DNA of 64,000 bases from Struthidea cinerea (GCA_013397865.1 VZTI01002802.1:230534-294533), one strand, 5' to 3'; numbered from the stretch's first letter, positions 13,001-25,490 are shown. Numbers and translations: made by a program. Notes: generated by a model from the letters alone, not told the origin.

Positions 13001-14758
13001 TCAAGCAATATTTTCCCATTTTCATGGGTGATTCAGAGCTGAATAACCAAGGACTACAAGGCATGCTTTTCCTGATGTGTAGAGTGGATGACCATAAGGC
13101 AACCATCAAGCTGGGGAACATGGATCCTCTTCCTCAAGTCTCTTTCTTCAGAGGTTGTCAGATCTTCTGCTGAATGCCAGATCTTAAGTCCTGGTGCTGC
13201 TTGTCCCGAGCTCGTGACACCTGCTAGTGTAGCCCTAGATGTCACCTTCCTTTCTGTTTCCCTTAAATCCCTCTTTTTTTGGTAGGGGTATGCTGAGCTC
13301 AGGAGAGGAGAATCATTCCCCGAGCTACAGTTGCTCTGGATTTCAATGGACTCCAATTCTTGTGGACCCTGGTGAGGTATCTATCTTGCTCCAGGATTTG
13401 TACCTCTCCCTTTTCTTCTCCTGCATCTCCAAAACTGTAAAGAGCAGTTTTGCCCTCTCCTTTTTGCCCATGACTCAGCATGTGGTGGGGTACCTCAGCC
13501 TGGGCTTCTCTCCCATTCTCCCCTTGCAGCTGTTTGACACTGAACTGTGTAGCTGCATGTTCCTTTCTCTGAAAAGAAGGAGCACCGTCCCAGATGCTAG
13601 GCACTGTCCTGAAATAAAGGAGGAGAGACACCTGCTTTCCTATATCTGTGCAGGCATTAACAGGAGGCAGGACAGAAACAGGGATGTCCCCTTGCCCAAA
13701 TGAACATCTAGAGAGTAATGCTTATCTTCTGGCCAATTAATATTTAATCATCCTGTATAAAATGAGCAGCTCCAACAGGAAAAATTGCAAGTGGGATTTT
13801 TTCTTCCCTCCTACCCACAATAATATATTATAATCTAAAAGTGAGAGCTTTTCTCCCCTGAAAAGTGTAAGGCACCATGAGTTCAAATCCTTACGGGCAG
13901 AGTAGCAGGGTGTAATCCCAGTTCCCAGACCTTCTGAACACGTCTCTCAACTTCATGGTTAAAGACTGGGGTGTGGAAGCTTTTTCTGCAGTCACTGCCT
14001 GGCTTGCCTTATGTTATAGCAATCCCTGACAAACTTTTCAGGCTTATTTGAAAAGCTCAGTTCGGTGGCTGTCCCATTCTTGTGTTCTTTATACTGTAAA
14101 AGGATACATACCTATTCTGAGGAGAAATGCTTTAAAATGCCCCATTATCACACATAGAGCCGGCATTTAGGGACTGTGAGTAATGCCCTTGGGGCCTGGG
14201 CGGCCCCTACCAGGCTGAGCACTTTGGAAATTTCCACTTGGTTTGTAAGAATCTTCGTCCCTGCCTTCGTCCAGCTCCCAATTCTGGAGGCAAAGGTCAG
14301 AATACATGGCCAGAATATTTACTGGTGCAATGGCTGGGTTTTACAAGGTCTGTGCTGAGGACTCTCATTCAATAAAGTACTGGCCCATTAAAAATTGTAT
14401 ACTTACAGTATGGAAAACTTAGAAATTTGCCATCTCAGAGTATTTTGCCGCCTAAGTAGGAGCATGATAAGACACATTGTTTACTTTTATGGTCAATAAA
14501 GTAAAGCCTGTTCTCAGGTGCAGGGCTCTTAAGTGGCTGTCCATTGCTAACATGAGACTTTAGACAGATTTTATCCTTCTGACGTTCAGTGGAACAAATA
14601 TCCTGTAGTTTGCAGATAAGGATCACTCCAGGATCAGTTTCAGTTTGACACAGTTGTTTCAAAATTCACCTTGGGTATATTTTTTCCCTTCAACTTTATC
14701 TAAAAAACTAATCAGCCTGGCTAATGAATTAAAGGGGTCAGAGGAATCAATGGTCCTT
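7079..14758. other. Long non-coding stretch
   Basis: No host exon or repeat family was recognised across about 7.7 kb. The longest open frame of the whole window lies here (13239-13703, plus, 154 codons). Its translation is rich in Ser, Leu, Phe and Pro, has no domain I recognise, and is overlapped by a 110-codon frame on the other strand, so it is probably a chance ORF. The block 11590-11860 is relatively C-rich but unidentified. Confidence 0.45.
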
Positions 14759-14780
14759 ATTTGCATTAATTTAAATTAAT
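14759..14780. promoter_or_regulatory. Octamer motif overlapping a 16-bp AT palindrome
   Basis: ATTTGCAT (14759-14766), the reverse complement of the POU-factor octamer ATGCAAAT, runs directly into the perfect palindrome ATTAATTTAAATTAAT (14765-14780), which contains inverted ATTAAT homeodomain-type cores. Such composites occur in developmental enhancers, but they also arise by chance in AT-rich DNA, and no function is shown. Confidence 0.25.
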
Positions 14781-15682
14781 ACATACCTGTTTTATTGAAT
14801 AAGGAGAGGCAGCTCTGGCATTCATAAATAACTGATAGAGAATGAACATAATTCAGTAAAAATATTCTGGTTGTCTTGTTATGAATTAACATACACTGAA
14901 AATATAAGTATTTTTTAAATTAAAAAGACTTATCATGTGAAAGTGATCTCTGGACAGGTAAATGGTGCAATTGAAAGGAAGGATGATTGAATAGCTGAGG
15001 TCCTGCTGTGAGACTTAGGAGGTCTGGATGCAGTGCTTCCTGAACCGACTCTCTGAATGGCTCTGGGAGCTCTTTGGATCTCTGGTGCTTCAATTTCCCA
15101 TTCACGAATTTTCTTTCTTAGAGTAGTATGGTGAGAAGCTAAGGATGTCAGATTTTCAGTTGTGCAATATGGTAAGAATAGAAGACCAATACAAAAGGAA
15201 AAAGGTCAGTCTCTTCTGAATGGATTAAAGAAATGTAGTGGGAAAACTGGACGGGCTGACAATGCTTTTTTGTTAAAGTTGCTCTTGCTTTTCCATGACA
15301 TGTAAGCTAGCTCTGTAATATGGCAGGCTATAAGAAACCTTATTTGAAAGCACAAGGTCTGTTTCCAAAACTGTACAGCTCCTAATCGTTCTTGAGACCT
15401 CGGGAAAATTGCACTGCATTCTTCTGAAAATTATTATATGTATTTAAGGTAATGAACTCATCTGACTGCAGGCTGCAGAGTCAAAAAGACTCATGACTGT
15501 TCCTGTAATATTTGCTCAGAAGAAAAATACTCTGAATTTAGGTCCCACTCCTGCTGAAGCATACCTGCTTTTTATTGCAAGGACAGGGGATGTCGGCTGG
15601 CAGGACTTTATTAGTCAGTGAGATGGCTCAGGTGGGAAACACAACTTTTCTGAGCAAGTCCCCTTTATGCAGAAGTTGCAGA
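14781..15682. other. Non-coding sequence
   Basis: AT-rich sequence with no recognised gene, RNA or repeat family. Confidence 0.45.
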
Positions 15683-15715
15683 CAGTTCAATGCCACGCAG
15701 TTCAGTGCCATGCAG
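15683..15715. repeat. 15-bp tandem repeat, about 2.2 copies
   Basis: CAGTTCAATGCCACG is followed directly by CAGTTCAGTGCCATG and then CAG, with two substitutions between copies. It is a small local duplication. Confidence 0.8.
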
Positions 15716-16439
15716 AGAAACCGGAACCATTCCTGCGGCTCCAGCTGGGACCACAGAAGCTGGGTAAACTATGGCAGCCAGTGCGAAGTGCTGCACTAGC
15801 ATGGCCTCGTTGAGGCAAAATGGGCTCACTTGCAGTAAATACTAAAGGTGAAACATTTTATGCAACCCATTTTAGTTCCTGAACAGTTACAAAAATTAAC
15901 TCCTTAGATTATCTGTGGTAATCTTTTATTGAAAATCACCTAAGCCCCATAGTGACTCTTAGGTGTCTTATTTCTCATATAAACTTCCTCAGCCACTAGA
16001 CAGAGAAAATGTTTGTTCCCCTCTTCCATGCAAAAATGAATGACTTTATGGCAGGGAGGGGATGTCCTGTCTGCAGCCCACAAAGAAGCATGGGGCTGGA
16101 TGCGTAGACAGGGCCCTCTCAGGCTCAGAGTTCAACCCTGTTAGAACAAAAGCAGAAGCTAAATGCAGATCTCTGCATCTCAGACAGCTGCAGACACCAA
16201 CAGGGGAAGCAGATCCCCATCAAAGGTTTGAATGGAAGAGTTGTGTCATGATCAGTTTAGAAAAGAAACAAGCTTGGAGCAAGATTCGCAAGCATTGTGG
16301 CACCAGTTCAGCATTAACCGGCACCCAGTGTAACTCCTGCAGTCAGAAGAAGATTGCCTGATATGACACTGATTTCTGAGAGGCCACCTCAGTTTCCCAG
16401 AGGACCTCAGTGCTTCTGGGTGCCGATCTGGCTAGCTCG
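15716..16439. other. Non-coding sequence before the LTR-like block
   Basis: No gene recognised. If the following block were the 5' LTR of a minus-strand provirus, its primer-binding site and gag would lie here. Neither was found, which argues for a solo LTR or a fragment. Confidence 0.4.
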
Positions 16440-16980
16440 GTGTCCTGGCACGAAGCATTCTCTGCCTGTCCTGGGTGGAGGCTGGACGGGACCGATCTGG
16501 CGCGGGAGGAACGGGCGAATTCCCAGACGGGGTTCGCCTTGACTCCCGATAGCTGTAACGCGCCAAGGAGGAAAGGAAAAGGCGGAGGGGGTCTCCGTGG
16601 GGTCAAAGAGTTTATTGGCGTGGTGGAAACCACGGAGCAATCCCCTGCCACGTGGTGTGAGGGTCGTTTTGTACCCCCTCAGCACGGGTGTGGAAAACAC
16701 ACAGTAGCCAGTAAGGGTGTAACAAGGGCGGGGAGCAGGAATCACAGCAAATGGGACAAGGGATAGGTAGGGAGAACGGAAGCCAATGGTGGGGCATGGT
16801 TTACAGCTTTTGGGGTGTTCTCTGTACTTTCAGGGGTACTGCAGCTTTGTGAGCCTCAGCCTAGAGGACCTTATGGTCCCCTTGGTTCTGCTGACAATGG
16901 CTCACTGCAACACCTCAGTGCTTACCTGTACGGGAGATTTTGAGCTAACAGTTGCAAAAAGGGAAGATTTTTAAAACACC
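16440..16980 (-). mobile_element. LTR-like, CpG-rich block (probable solo endogenous-retrovirus LTR)
   Basis: On the minus strand a TATA-like GTACAAAA (16666-16673) is followed about 50 bases downstream by a polyadenylation signal AATAAA (16611-16616), then by a G+C- and CpG-rich stretch (about 16480-16600). Promoter, closely spaced poly(A) signal and GC-rich leader in this order is the U3-R-U5 layout of a retroviral long terminal repeat. The high CpG content suggests a fairly young insertion. The borders are uncertain: a TG at 16467 or 16440 and an ACA near 16977 are candidates, and no target-site duplication was found. No gag, pol or env sequence is adjacent. A host CpG-island promoter is the main alternative. 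Confidence 0.5.
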
Positions 16981-19900
16981 TCTTTAGGGCTTTTCTGCTT
17001 TGCTGACTTAGGTGGCTTTCCCCTGGGTTACCAGTTTTGCCTATCTCTTTAGAAATGCTGCTCTATTTCCAGCCTGTCTAAGCCAGGCAGGATCCCTCCC
17101 AGGGCCATGTATGAGAGGGCTAGAGGACAGCTGTCTAAGATCCCTTGTGTATCTAGCCCTTTCTTAGTATTAATAACAATAGTTCAAAACTGAAGGCATT
17201 CAAATCTTTTCTGTCTATAGAGAAAGAAATGAAACAAATATTTAACTTGATTTAACAGCAGGGCAGGAAGGGATGTTCCACAGAGCTCCATGATGTTCCT
17301 ATTGACTTTCTCTGTGCATCATGCTTTTGAATTTCTTCCCTCTTATTTGGTGAAAATGTAAGCACAAAACTCCTCGAGGTTTTTTTATCTCTGCAACAAG
17401 TTCTGGTTTTAACAGGAGTCATTTTGTGGGTACTAGAGAAAGAAGAGGGAACATTGGACTCTGGGGACACATTTCCATAGGGTAATGCTATTGAGCTGCT
17501 TGATTTGTGCACAGCATTCTACCTTGGGATTAAAGCTAGGAAGGTATTTGGAAAACTACCTGCTCACTCAAGTTATTTGGTTGAAGTGTGCTCACAAAGT
17601 ACTCATTTGTGTTTATAACTGCTCTGTGCAGATTTTTGGCAGATGTTGTGCTGTTAGTCTGAAATATGGCCCTTTATTCTCCTTAATGATCAAGAGCTGT
17701 TAATACCATGCTGTGTTTCTGATGTCTTTTTGTTGGTCAGTACTCTCTGCCCTCTTTGCTCCAGCAAAACAGGAACGGAAGCAGTGGCAGCAGACCACTG
17801 CAACTCCCACTTATCTGATGATACAGGCTGGCAAAGTGAGAAGATGTCTGGGAGGAAGAGCCATTTTCTTTTAATCAATTATTAACTGGTAAGTCACTCC
17901 AGCCAATCTTTGCTCAGCAGCCGAGTGAAACTTGTGAGCAGGTTTTTGAGCAGACCCGGCTCAGCTGAAACCAAGTGATAGAAAAATAATATTCTAGGCA
18001 AACCTACTGAAAAAATTAGGCAGATGACAAACTGTGGAGAAAATGAGAGTATGCCTACTTATATTTATAGAAGTGTTCTCATCCTAAGTATCATAAAGCT
18101 CTTTAGAAAGGTGGAAATGCACACGGTGCGTGAGGACTGTTTAGTTTTATCCCTAGAAACAATAAGTGAATGAAAGAAGCCTTTCTATTACCACACATGG
18201 TAGCGCTGCAGTGAAGAACACCCTATCTAGTAGCAGGTTATGTTGGCCAAATATAACTACCTAGTACCAGCTTGGCACGGTGTTGTTACTAGGGCAGCTA
18301 TTGTTACTGAGAGTGATATAGCACCTGTAGCTAGTAGATGTTGTCAAAACACTGATGATGTCTTCATCACCACAATACCCCTTAAAATGGAGAAGTGCAC
18401 AGATGCAGTACAGAAATAAAGCCCTCATTTAAACTTCTTTTTTTCCCCAGGGAAAAAAAATGCAAAGCTACTCAATTTTTGGTTTTTCCTCACAATAAAC
18501 ACGAATTGTTAATATGATAAAAAGAAAGATATCTCCAGTTTAGTAGTCACACAAGCTAGGTATTCTGACAAAGGTCACCAAAAGATGCATGTCATTTAAG
18601 GAAATAGGGTCAAAGTTTTGGATTTGCCATGACATTGGAAGTAAAGCAAGCACAGCCTAGATTAAGGTACATCATGGTATACGTCCGAGTTGACCTGCTG
18701 GAAAAAGTAATTACCGTAAGTTTTCTGTTTAAAGCTGATATATGTTCTCCACCTCTGATTCATGGATGACAGGGCATACAAACCTGGTCATCTTTTAACA
18801 CCAGGAAGACTTTTTATGGATCTGCAATTGTAGCTTTCTTGGAAGAAGCCCTCTGTGGCCTCAGATTGCCAGTCCTTCTGCAACCGTGTGCTACAGAGTT
18901 CAAATGGGGACCTGAAGTAAACAAATACCGAACATTTGTTAGAAGTGATTAAATGTTCTCAGAACACCAGCTTCTCAAAAAAATGCAGTTGTGTATAATT
19001 TTTATAGTTGTCTTCAAAAGAGAACTTACTCTACAGCCACAGAGGTGTATCGTTAATGAACAGCAAATTAATCACAACATTCTTCTGCTAATGTGCTTGT
19101 CTTCAACTTACATAAGCATTACTTTCAGCAAAGAATTTGCTAATGAGTTTCCTGCCACAGGAGGACATGCTTAACAGAAAAAAAAGAGCGACGCACAGAG
19201 AGAACTATGTGAAGGTATAATGCTTCTAAATTATCAGAGCTATTCAAATGCAGTCCTCAGAACGGCTCCAGTGTGAGCTGTCTCTTCTAGATGTAAAAAA
19301 ATCTGCTTTATATGCTTTTTATCTACTTTAACACACTATTTTGGATCAGAAGAGTGTTTTGAAACAAATGTCTCTGCTAGTGATTACCATGCATTGGTTC
19401 CTGTCATGGAACAGTTTTTGAAACATGAACTGGATTCCTTCTGCCTGAAACTAAAGGGGAAAATGCTCTCTAGTAGTGTAGTTAATGCGTTGCAGCCACA
19501 AACAGGATTTCAGTCTATGGGACTGCACTAGAGCTGCTCTGGAGAAAAAGGCAAAACAAAACCCTGTGACAGGTGCTGTGTGGATGTTGGGTTCTCAGAC
19601 TCTTTCCCTTTATAAATCTTCTCCTACTGATCCACACAATTAAAAAATACAGATGGAGGTTGTATCATCAGATCTTGCTGAACCAAACTAACAAAGCTGC
19701 TGTTTGGTTTTGTGTGTCACTTTACAAGTTTTCTTCCAATCCAGTTATGTTCTAGTCCATTCTTATGTATAATCAACAGACCTGCTTAATGAAATGCAAA
19801 CGATAACATTTGGCAATCCCACTGAAGTAAAAAAGGTTGCAAAGGTGTCACTGCAGACTGCTTGAAATGCCATGGAGTCCATACATGCAGCCTTATTTGA

Positions 19901-22900
19901 CCTTGGCTGCCTTATTAATGCAAGTAGGAATAACATTTTTAGTACTGAAAAAACCCTGCTGAGTTCTCCAGACTGTAAAGGATGTATCTTATATGTATAG
20001 GTAAGCTGGTACAGGTAGATCCTAGCAGTACTACTTTTAGAGAGGAGAAATGGAGTTGACCTGAAGAAGAGACCCAAGCTAAGAGATTGGAGATGGATTT
20101 TAATGCATAGTCAATGGACCAAGAGACAGCATTCATAAAAGACTAAAGCTGTTTCGTTACTAGAGTTCTGTAATTACTTTCTGTGTTAGTTCCTAATGTG
20201 TGGGTCAACCCTTTTGTCTACTGAAGCTGTTAAAAATAATCTACTTGGCATCACAAGCCAGAGCCCATTAGAAATGAGAAGTTCCCTGACAGGCAAATAC
20301 CATCACATGTATAAACTGTAATGCACTCACCACTGCCTTGGTGGTAATATATAAATCTCTGTATTAGATTTGTATGTCTCTGTATATAAATGGAAGTGAA
20401 ACCAATGTATATTTCAGTGGTAGAAGTACCATGATAATATTTTAGAAAAATCCTAAACATGTGTGTGTCTTCGCAACAAAAATTCTTCCTATTTTTGTTA
20501 GGATGGGCTTGGGCTGATACCCCCCTGTGCTGTATTTATATGCCTTAGATAACAGTTTAGGTTTTCAAACTGCAGATGGAGGTGAAACAAGTGTCTCTTT
20601 TTGAGTTAATTTCACTTCCAAGCCATCTTGGTAGTGCTACTAATGAATTTCTGTCTCTATGTATATGATATTTCTGAATGTCTATCACCAGGGTACCCAA
20701 ATGTCATTATAAATTTAATGAACAGCTGCTGCCCATTAAAAGTAAGTGTAACTTCTATTGCTTAAATTAAACTAGTTTAAAGTAAAATGAGCATTTAGGT
20801 TAGGCAGGTGTTGCTGCTATTTATATCCAAAAGTTGAATTTCTCCTAGACTGAGGGCTAGTTTCAAATTGCATTTTTTTCTGCCGCTGTTATTTTTCCAG
20901 GAAAAAAGCTCCATAAATTAGTATCTAAACTACATCTCGGATGTTGTCATCTCTAAAACATAAGTAATCATGGCAGAGGATTGAATGATATTAGATGAGG
21001 AACTTCTAGCATTTGCTTTTTATATTGCCAGTTGAAGATATTATGCTGAGGTTAATTGGGCCATTCAATCGTGTTCTGCCACTTTGTCTTTCCTTAAAGG
21101 ATTCAGTAAGATTGCTTGCTCAAATTCCTATTATCTCTGTAACAAATCTTGGTTTTACTACTGCTGGTCTAAGAGCAGAGAAAAAAGATTGGGGCGATTT
21201 CATAGTAGAGTTAATTAGTGTCTTTGATGCTCTTTTGAATACTCGATTACCAGAGTTCACAGGGGTGTCCAGAACCAAACTTGGTCAGGGCAGACATACC
21301 AGGACAATTGTAAACTCTCTGCTAGGTAACTAATGGAAGCAAAAAGGGCCAGGTTCAGTATGTCTAGGCCTGCTCTTCACAAGTGACTGAGCAAGGTTCA
21401 GTCCCAAATCACAGAGCAGTGCCCTGTGCAGGCAGATCATCCTCCTGCTAGCTCTCTCTAATTGTAGGAAATCTGTTTATTAAGGTGCAGAAGATGGAAA
21501 TAATTGGAGGGAAATATGCTTCTGCATATCATACATGCACAAATATTGATAGCATCTGCAAGTCAAGATGTTGTAAATAAGCCATTTAGCATCCTTCCTC
21601 TTCACCAATGAGTATCTCTTATCACCCCACTTAAGATGTCGACCCCGCCCTCTCCTCGGCTCAGCTCTTCAAAGAGCAGCTTTTTGAAGGTCTTTTTGCC
21701 TGTCCTCAGGGAGCTTTTTCAATCCAGCTGTGAGCTGCTGCCCCGTAGTGATTCAGCTGACTGAAGAGGCTGAGAAAGCAGGACTTGATAGTAGAATTCC
21801 CTGAGTGATGCTTTCCATCCCACCTTCTCTCATCTGAAGGGTTTCCTGCAGCGTTTCTTCACAGAGGGTTTGCCGGCCTGGGGAGCAGCAGTCAGGGGTT
21901 GGTCCGACCATTTAGAAAGGAATGGAGGAAAAGGGAAGGTGGAGGCAGAGCCCACAAACCCCTTTGTTCTTGTGGTGACTTCCTAAATGTTGCTGGAGGA
22001 CATGTTGGCCTGTGCCCGTGCCCAGGAGGTGCCTGATGTCTGGGTCTGGGGCTGCCCCAGCTGCCCTGCTCCCTGGCTGGGGCACTGCGATGGTTGAGGG
22101 CTGCCTGGCCCTGCCCTGCCCTGCCTGTGGGCAGCCCCTGAAGTCCCCAGCCCTGAGCAGACCCTGGCTTGCTGGGAACTGTGTGAAAGACCCCACTCTG
22201 ACTGTGTGCCTGCAAACATTTCCAGGTGTTTTTCTATGCATAATGTTAATTATCAGAAACCTCAGAAGACTTCTGACACGTCTGGCTGAGCAGATCCTCA
22301 AACAAATTTGAATGGAGAGTAAATTTTTCATTGTCTAGTGACACTGGTTGGAGCCCACATGTGTTTTGACTGCACACCTGCTTTAGGACACTTAACAGAA
22401 GGCAGGTGGAAGAGCTCTTTTAGATCCTCACTGGCCAAGGCTATCCCAAGTGACAGCAGATCCTTTGCAGTTCTCCAGTGAGCAGGCATCCATTGAATTC
22501 ACCATCTTATTCAGGTGGTGGAAATGTAATGCTCCTCTTCAACAGTGTTACTGTCTCCCTTGGATTTTTTCTGCTCTGGGTATCAAGCTATTGCTGGCCT
22601 CATTAATACACTTATTTCTTCCTGCAGTTTTCTGCTCTTATTTTGGGGAGAAATTAATGCACTAGGTTTCTTTATTAGCCTGGCGAACTCCTTGAGTAGC
22701 AAAAGCAGCACAATGCCTCTGTAATTTTTTAGTTTGCTGGGTAATTATCTTCCCATCCCTATGAACTTTAAACTTAGTGTTTACTGTATTGCAGGGGAGA
22801 AATGGTGGCTGTGTGAGATGGTGCCTGACATCTGACCGTGGTGCAATAGAGCAGGTGCAGGTCTCAGAAGGGCAGTAAAGAGTTCATGTAGCACCCTGCC

Positions 22901-23742
22901 TGAAATCAAAAAGGGAAAAACTCGGTGTCCCAGAGATCTTTTTCAGCCCTGTGTTATTTTTGTGTTGTTCTTTGCTGGATTTAGAGGATCACCTCAAAGG
23001 ATGACATCCAAAACATAGGTAAGAAGGTTTCAGAACATACCACATCCTGTATGCCAGCCATTGTGTCAGTCACTCTCTTGCAAATTTTCTCTTTTAATTT
23101 TAATTTGTAAGTAATTCAGTAACAGCTGTGTTTGGTTCGTCCTTTACAAGTAACTTGAACTGAAGAAGGAAAACAACTGAATGATCAACAACAGCAGTCA
23201 AGCACCAGCAGCATGCATCTTGTATTTTAATCCCAGCAGAGGGGCAACAGAGAACTAGAAACAGAAGTTAATTTACCATATCCAAACGTCCTTCTGTGAC
23301 ATGAGAAAAAAACCAAATCTTTTACACATCCTGAAGCTATTAAAAAAAATGTCTGAAAGCAATAATTTTGAGGCATATTGTTGATGAATGGGACGGTTTG
23401 ATACAAGAAAAAGCCATGCTGAGGGAAGGCCTTGAGGGGCTGTTGTGTGGCTTGGAGCATGGGATTTGGAGGGTTTGCCCCCGTTGTTTGGGAAAACTGA
23501 GTCCAGAGTTTCTAGCACTCTTTAAAAGACTTAAAGCAACGCAATATCCTTTTTTCAAGTTTCCTCTTTTGGTGGATAACATTGCATAAATGGATCTTTT
23601 CAGAAGGTTTCATGTGTAACCTCCTTATTCTGGATGAAGACCTATTCCATCAGCTTGCTGAATTCTGAGTACAACGACCCTGAGCTCTATTCCAGATGCC
23701 ATGTGCAACAGCAGTGACTTTTAAAATCATGTATCTATTCAT
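16981..23742. other. Long non-coding stretch
   Basis: No coding exon or repeat family was recognised in about 6.8 kb. A moderately GC-rich patch near 21640-22200 supports overlapping open frames of up to 139 codons on the minus strand and 99 on the plus strand. Their composition (Pro, Gly, Ser, Arg) reflects base composition and they match no known protein. Confidence 0.45.
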
Positions 23743-23887
23743 TGAATCATAAAAAACTTGATTGGAAGGGACTTAGATCATCTAGTTCCAACCTCCCTGC
23801 CATGGTCAGGGACACCTTCCACTAGACCAGGTTGCTCAATGCCCCACCCAACCTTGAACACTTCCAAGGATGGGAAAACCACAGGGC
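23743..23887 (-). mobile_element. CR1 retrotransposon 3'-end fragment
   Basis: Read on the plus strand, this starts TGAATCATAAAA, then GATTGGAAGGGACTTAGATC, and continues through the CR1 3'-untranslated consensus (GGGACACCTTCCACTAGACC, then CCTTGAACACTTCCA). That is the reverse complement of a CR1 3' end, so the element lies on the minus strand. It is a very short, 5'-truncated copy with no coding sequence, which is typical of CR1 insertions in birds. Confidence 0.9.
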
Positions 23888-24343
23888 CCCACATGATGCA
23901 TACATGTACATTACAGTTCATAAGTCACACTGCTTCAATGGAAGTAGTCATGCAAATATATATCCTCTCTAGCCACTGAACTCAGTGTCAGCATGATCTT
24001 GTCAACATCACTGCAACATCAAAGTAAAAGATCCCAATGCCAGTTGCAAAACTACTATATATATAGATATACATATACAAAACAAAAATGATTTAATGAA
24101 AATGATAAGCAGCTCTGTTCACTCCCTCCCCAGCAGACTCACTCTATGCTTCTAGCAAACATCTGGTTAATTAGTAGACTAAAGAGAGTTACAATGTTGT
24201 ACAGAGTCACCTCTTCCATGAGAAACAGATTAAAGGACTACAGCTTGAGGACAACTAACAGGTGGACAGAAAAATTTTTTCTTTGCCTTCCTCATAGCAC
24301 TAGGATTTTCTTAATTAAAAATAACTAATTATGAACAAAATGC
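23888..24343. other. Non-coding spacer with a small TA-rich tract
   Basis: The sequence between two oppositely oriented CR1 fragments includes a TA-rich run at about 24055-24080. No gene was recognised. Confidence 0.5.
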
Positions 24344-25490
24344 TGGCCTAAGCATGGCTTCACCAAGGACAAATCCTGCCTGAGCAACCTAGTGGCCTTC
24401 TATGATGGAGTGATTACATCAGTGGACAAGGGAAGAACTACAGTTGTCATCTATCTGGACTTTTGTAAGGCATTTGATTTGGTCCCCAAAACATCCTTCT
24501 CCTTAAATTGAAGAGACATAGATTTGTAAGTTGGCCTGTTTGTTGGATTAGGAACTGGTTAGATGGTCACTAGCTGGTAGTGGTCAATGACTCAGTGTCC
24601 AGATGGACACCAGTGACAAGTGACATCCCTCGGGGGTCTTTATTGGGAACAGCACGGTTTAGTATCTTCATCAATGACACAGACAGTGGGATTGTGTGCA
24701 CCCTCAGCAAGTTTGCAGGTCACACCAAGCTGAGTGCTGTGGTCAACACACCTGAAAGACGGGATACCATCCAGAGGGATCTGGACAAGCTTGGGAAGAG
24801 GGCTCATGGGAAACTCATAAGGTTTAACAAGGCCAGTTGCACCTGGGTCAGGGCAACCTTTGGTACAATACAGGTTGGTGGGTGAAGGGATTGCAGGAAG
24901 ACCTGTGGAGGAGGACTTGGGGATACTGGAGGAGGAAAAGCTGGACATGAGTCGGCAACATGCACTCACAGCCCAGAAAGCCAGTTATGTCCTGGGCTGC
25001 ATCAAAATAAGGATGGGCTTCAGTCTGAGGGAGATGATTCTCTAGTCTGCCTTTGTGCCCATTTGGATTACTGTGTCCAGCTTGGGGGTCCTCAGCACAG
25101 GAAAGATATAGACCTGATGGAGTGGGACCAGAGGAGGGCCATGATGATGATCAGAGGGATGAAGCACCTTTCCTGTAAGAGAATGGGGACAGTTCAGCCT
25201 GGAGAAGGGAAGGCTCTAGGGAAACCTTATTGTGGCTGTTAAATATTTAAAGGGGGCCTATAAGAAAAATGGGGACAAACTTTTTAATAGGACCTTTTCA
25301 TATAGGACAAGGGGTAATTTTAATCTAAAAGAAGGTATATTTAAACCAGATTGAGAAGAATTATTTTACAATGAGAGTGGTAAGCCACTGAGATTGCCCA
25401 GACAGGTGGTAGATGCCCAATCACTGGAAACATTCAAGACAAGGTTGGCCAGCCCTGTCCAACCCAAAGTATTCTATGAATCTGTGATTC
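24344..25490 (+). mobile_element. CR1 retrotransposon, 5'-truncated, with decayed reverse transcriptase and 3' end
   Basis: CR1 is the main avian LINE; its second ORF encodes endonuclease and reverse transcriptase. This copy starts inside the reverse transcriptase. The frame at 24344 reads HGFTKDKSCLSNL and then YLDFCKAFD, the motif-A region with the first catalytic Asp. After a frameshift near 24505 and an in-frame TAG near 24570, the frame from 24580 continues with SDIPRGSLLGTARFSIFIND and LSKFAGHTKL. After a second shift near 24870 a third frame runs to 25045 (EEDLGILEEEKLDMS). The 3' untranslated part follows and ends at the CR1-type terminus ATTCTATGAATCTGTGATTC (25471-25490). At the position where active elements have the paired Asp of the (Y/F)ADD box this copy has FAGH, so it is catalytically dead as well as frameshifted. 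Confidence 0.95.
24580..24885 (+). pseudogene. CR1 reverse-transcriptase fragment (palm/thumb region)
   Basis: This is the longest open piece of the decayed CR1 ORF2, about 100 codons. The start is only the first permitted codon after an in-frame stop, not a real initiation site. Conserved CR1 blocks are visible in order: PRGSLLG (PQGS-type motif), FIND, DSGIVCTLSKFA, and RDTIQRDLDKLGKRAHGKLI followed by RFNKASC. The catalytic ADD is replaced by AGH. The frame is broken at both ends by frameshifts, so it cannot make a working enzyme. Confidence 0.9.

Noticed and set aside
13239..13703. The longest open frame (154 codons, plus strand) as a gene
   Set aside because: Its translation shows no domain, the opposite strand is also open over most of it, and a frame of this length is expected about once or twice by chance in this much sequence. 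There are no convincing splice sites or codon signal.
13870..13915. A GAGTTCAAATCC stretch resembling the B-box of a tRNA gene
   Set aside because: No matching A-box, acceptor stem or cloverleaf could be formed around it.
21892..22331. 139-, 107- and 99-codon frames in a GC-rich patch
   Set aside because: Composition-driven frames on both strands, rich in Pro, Gly, Ser and Arg, with no recognisable domain.
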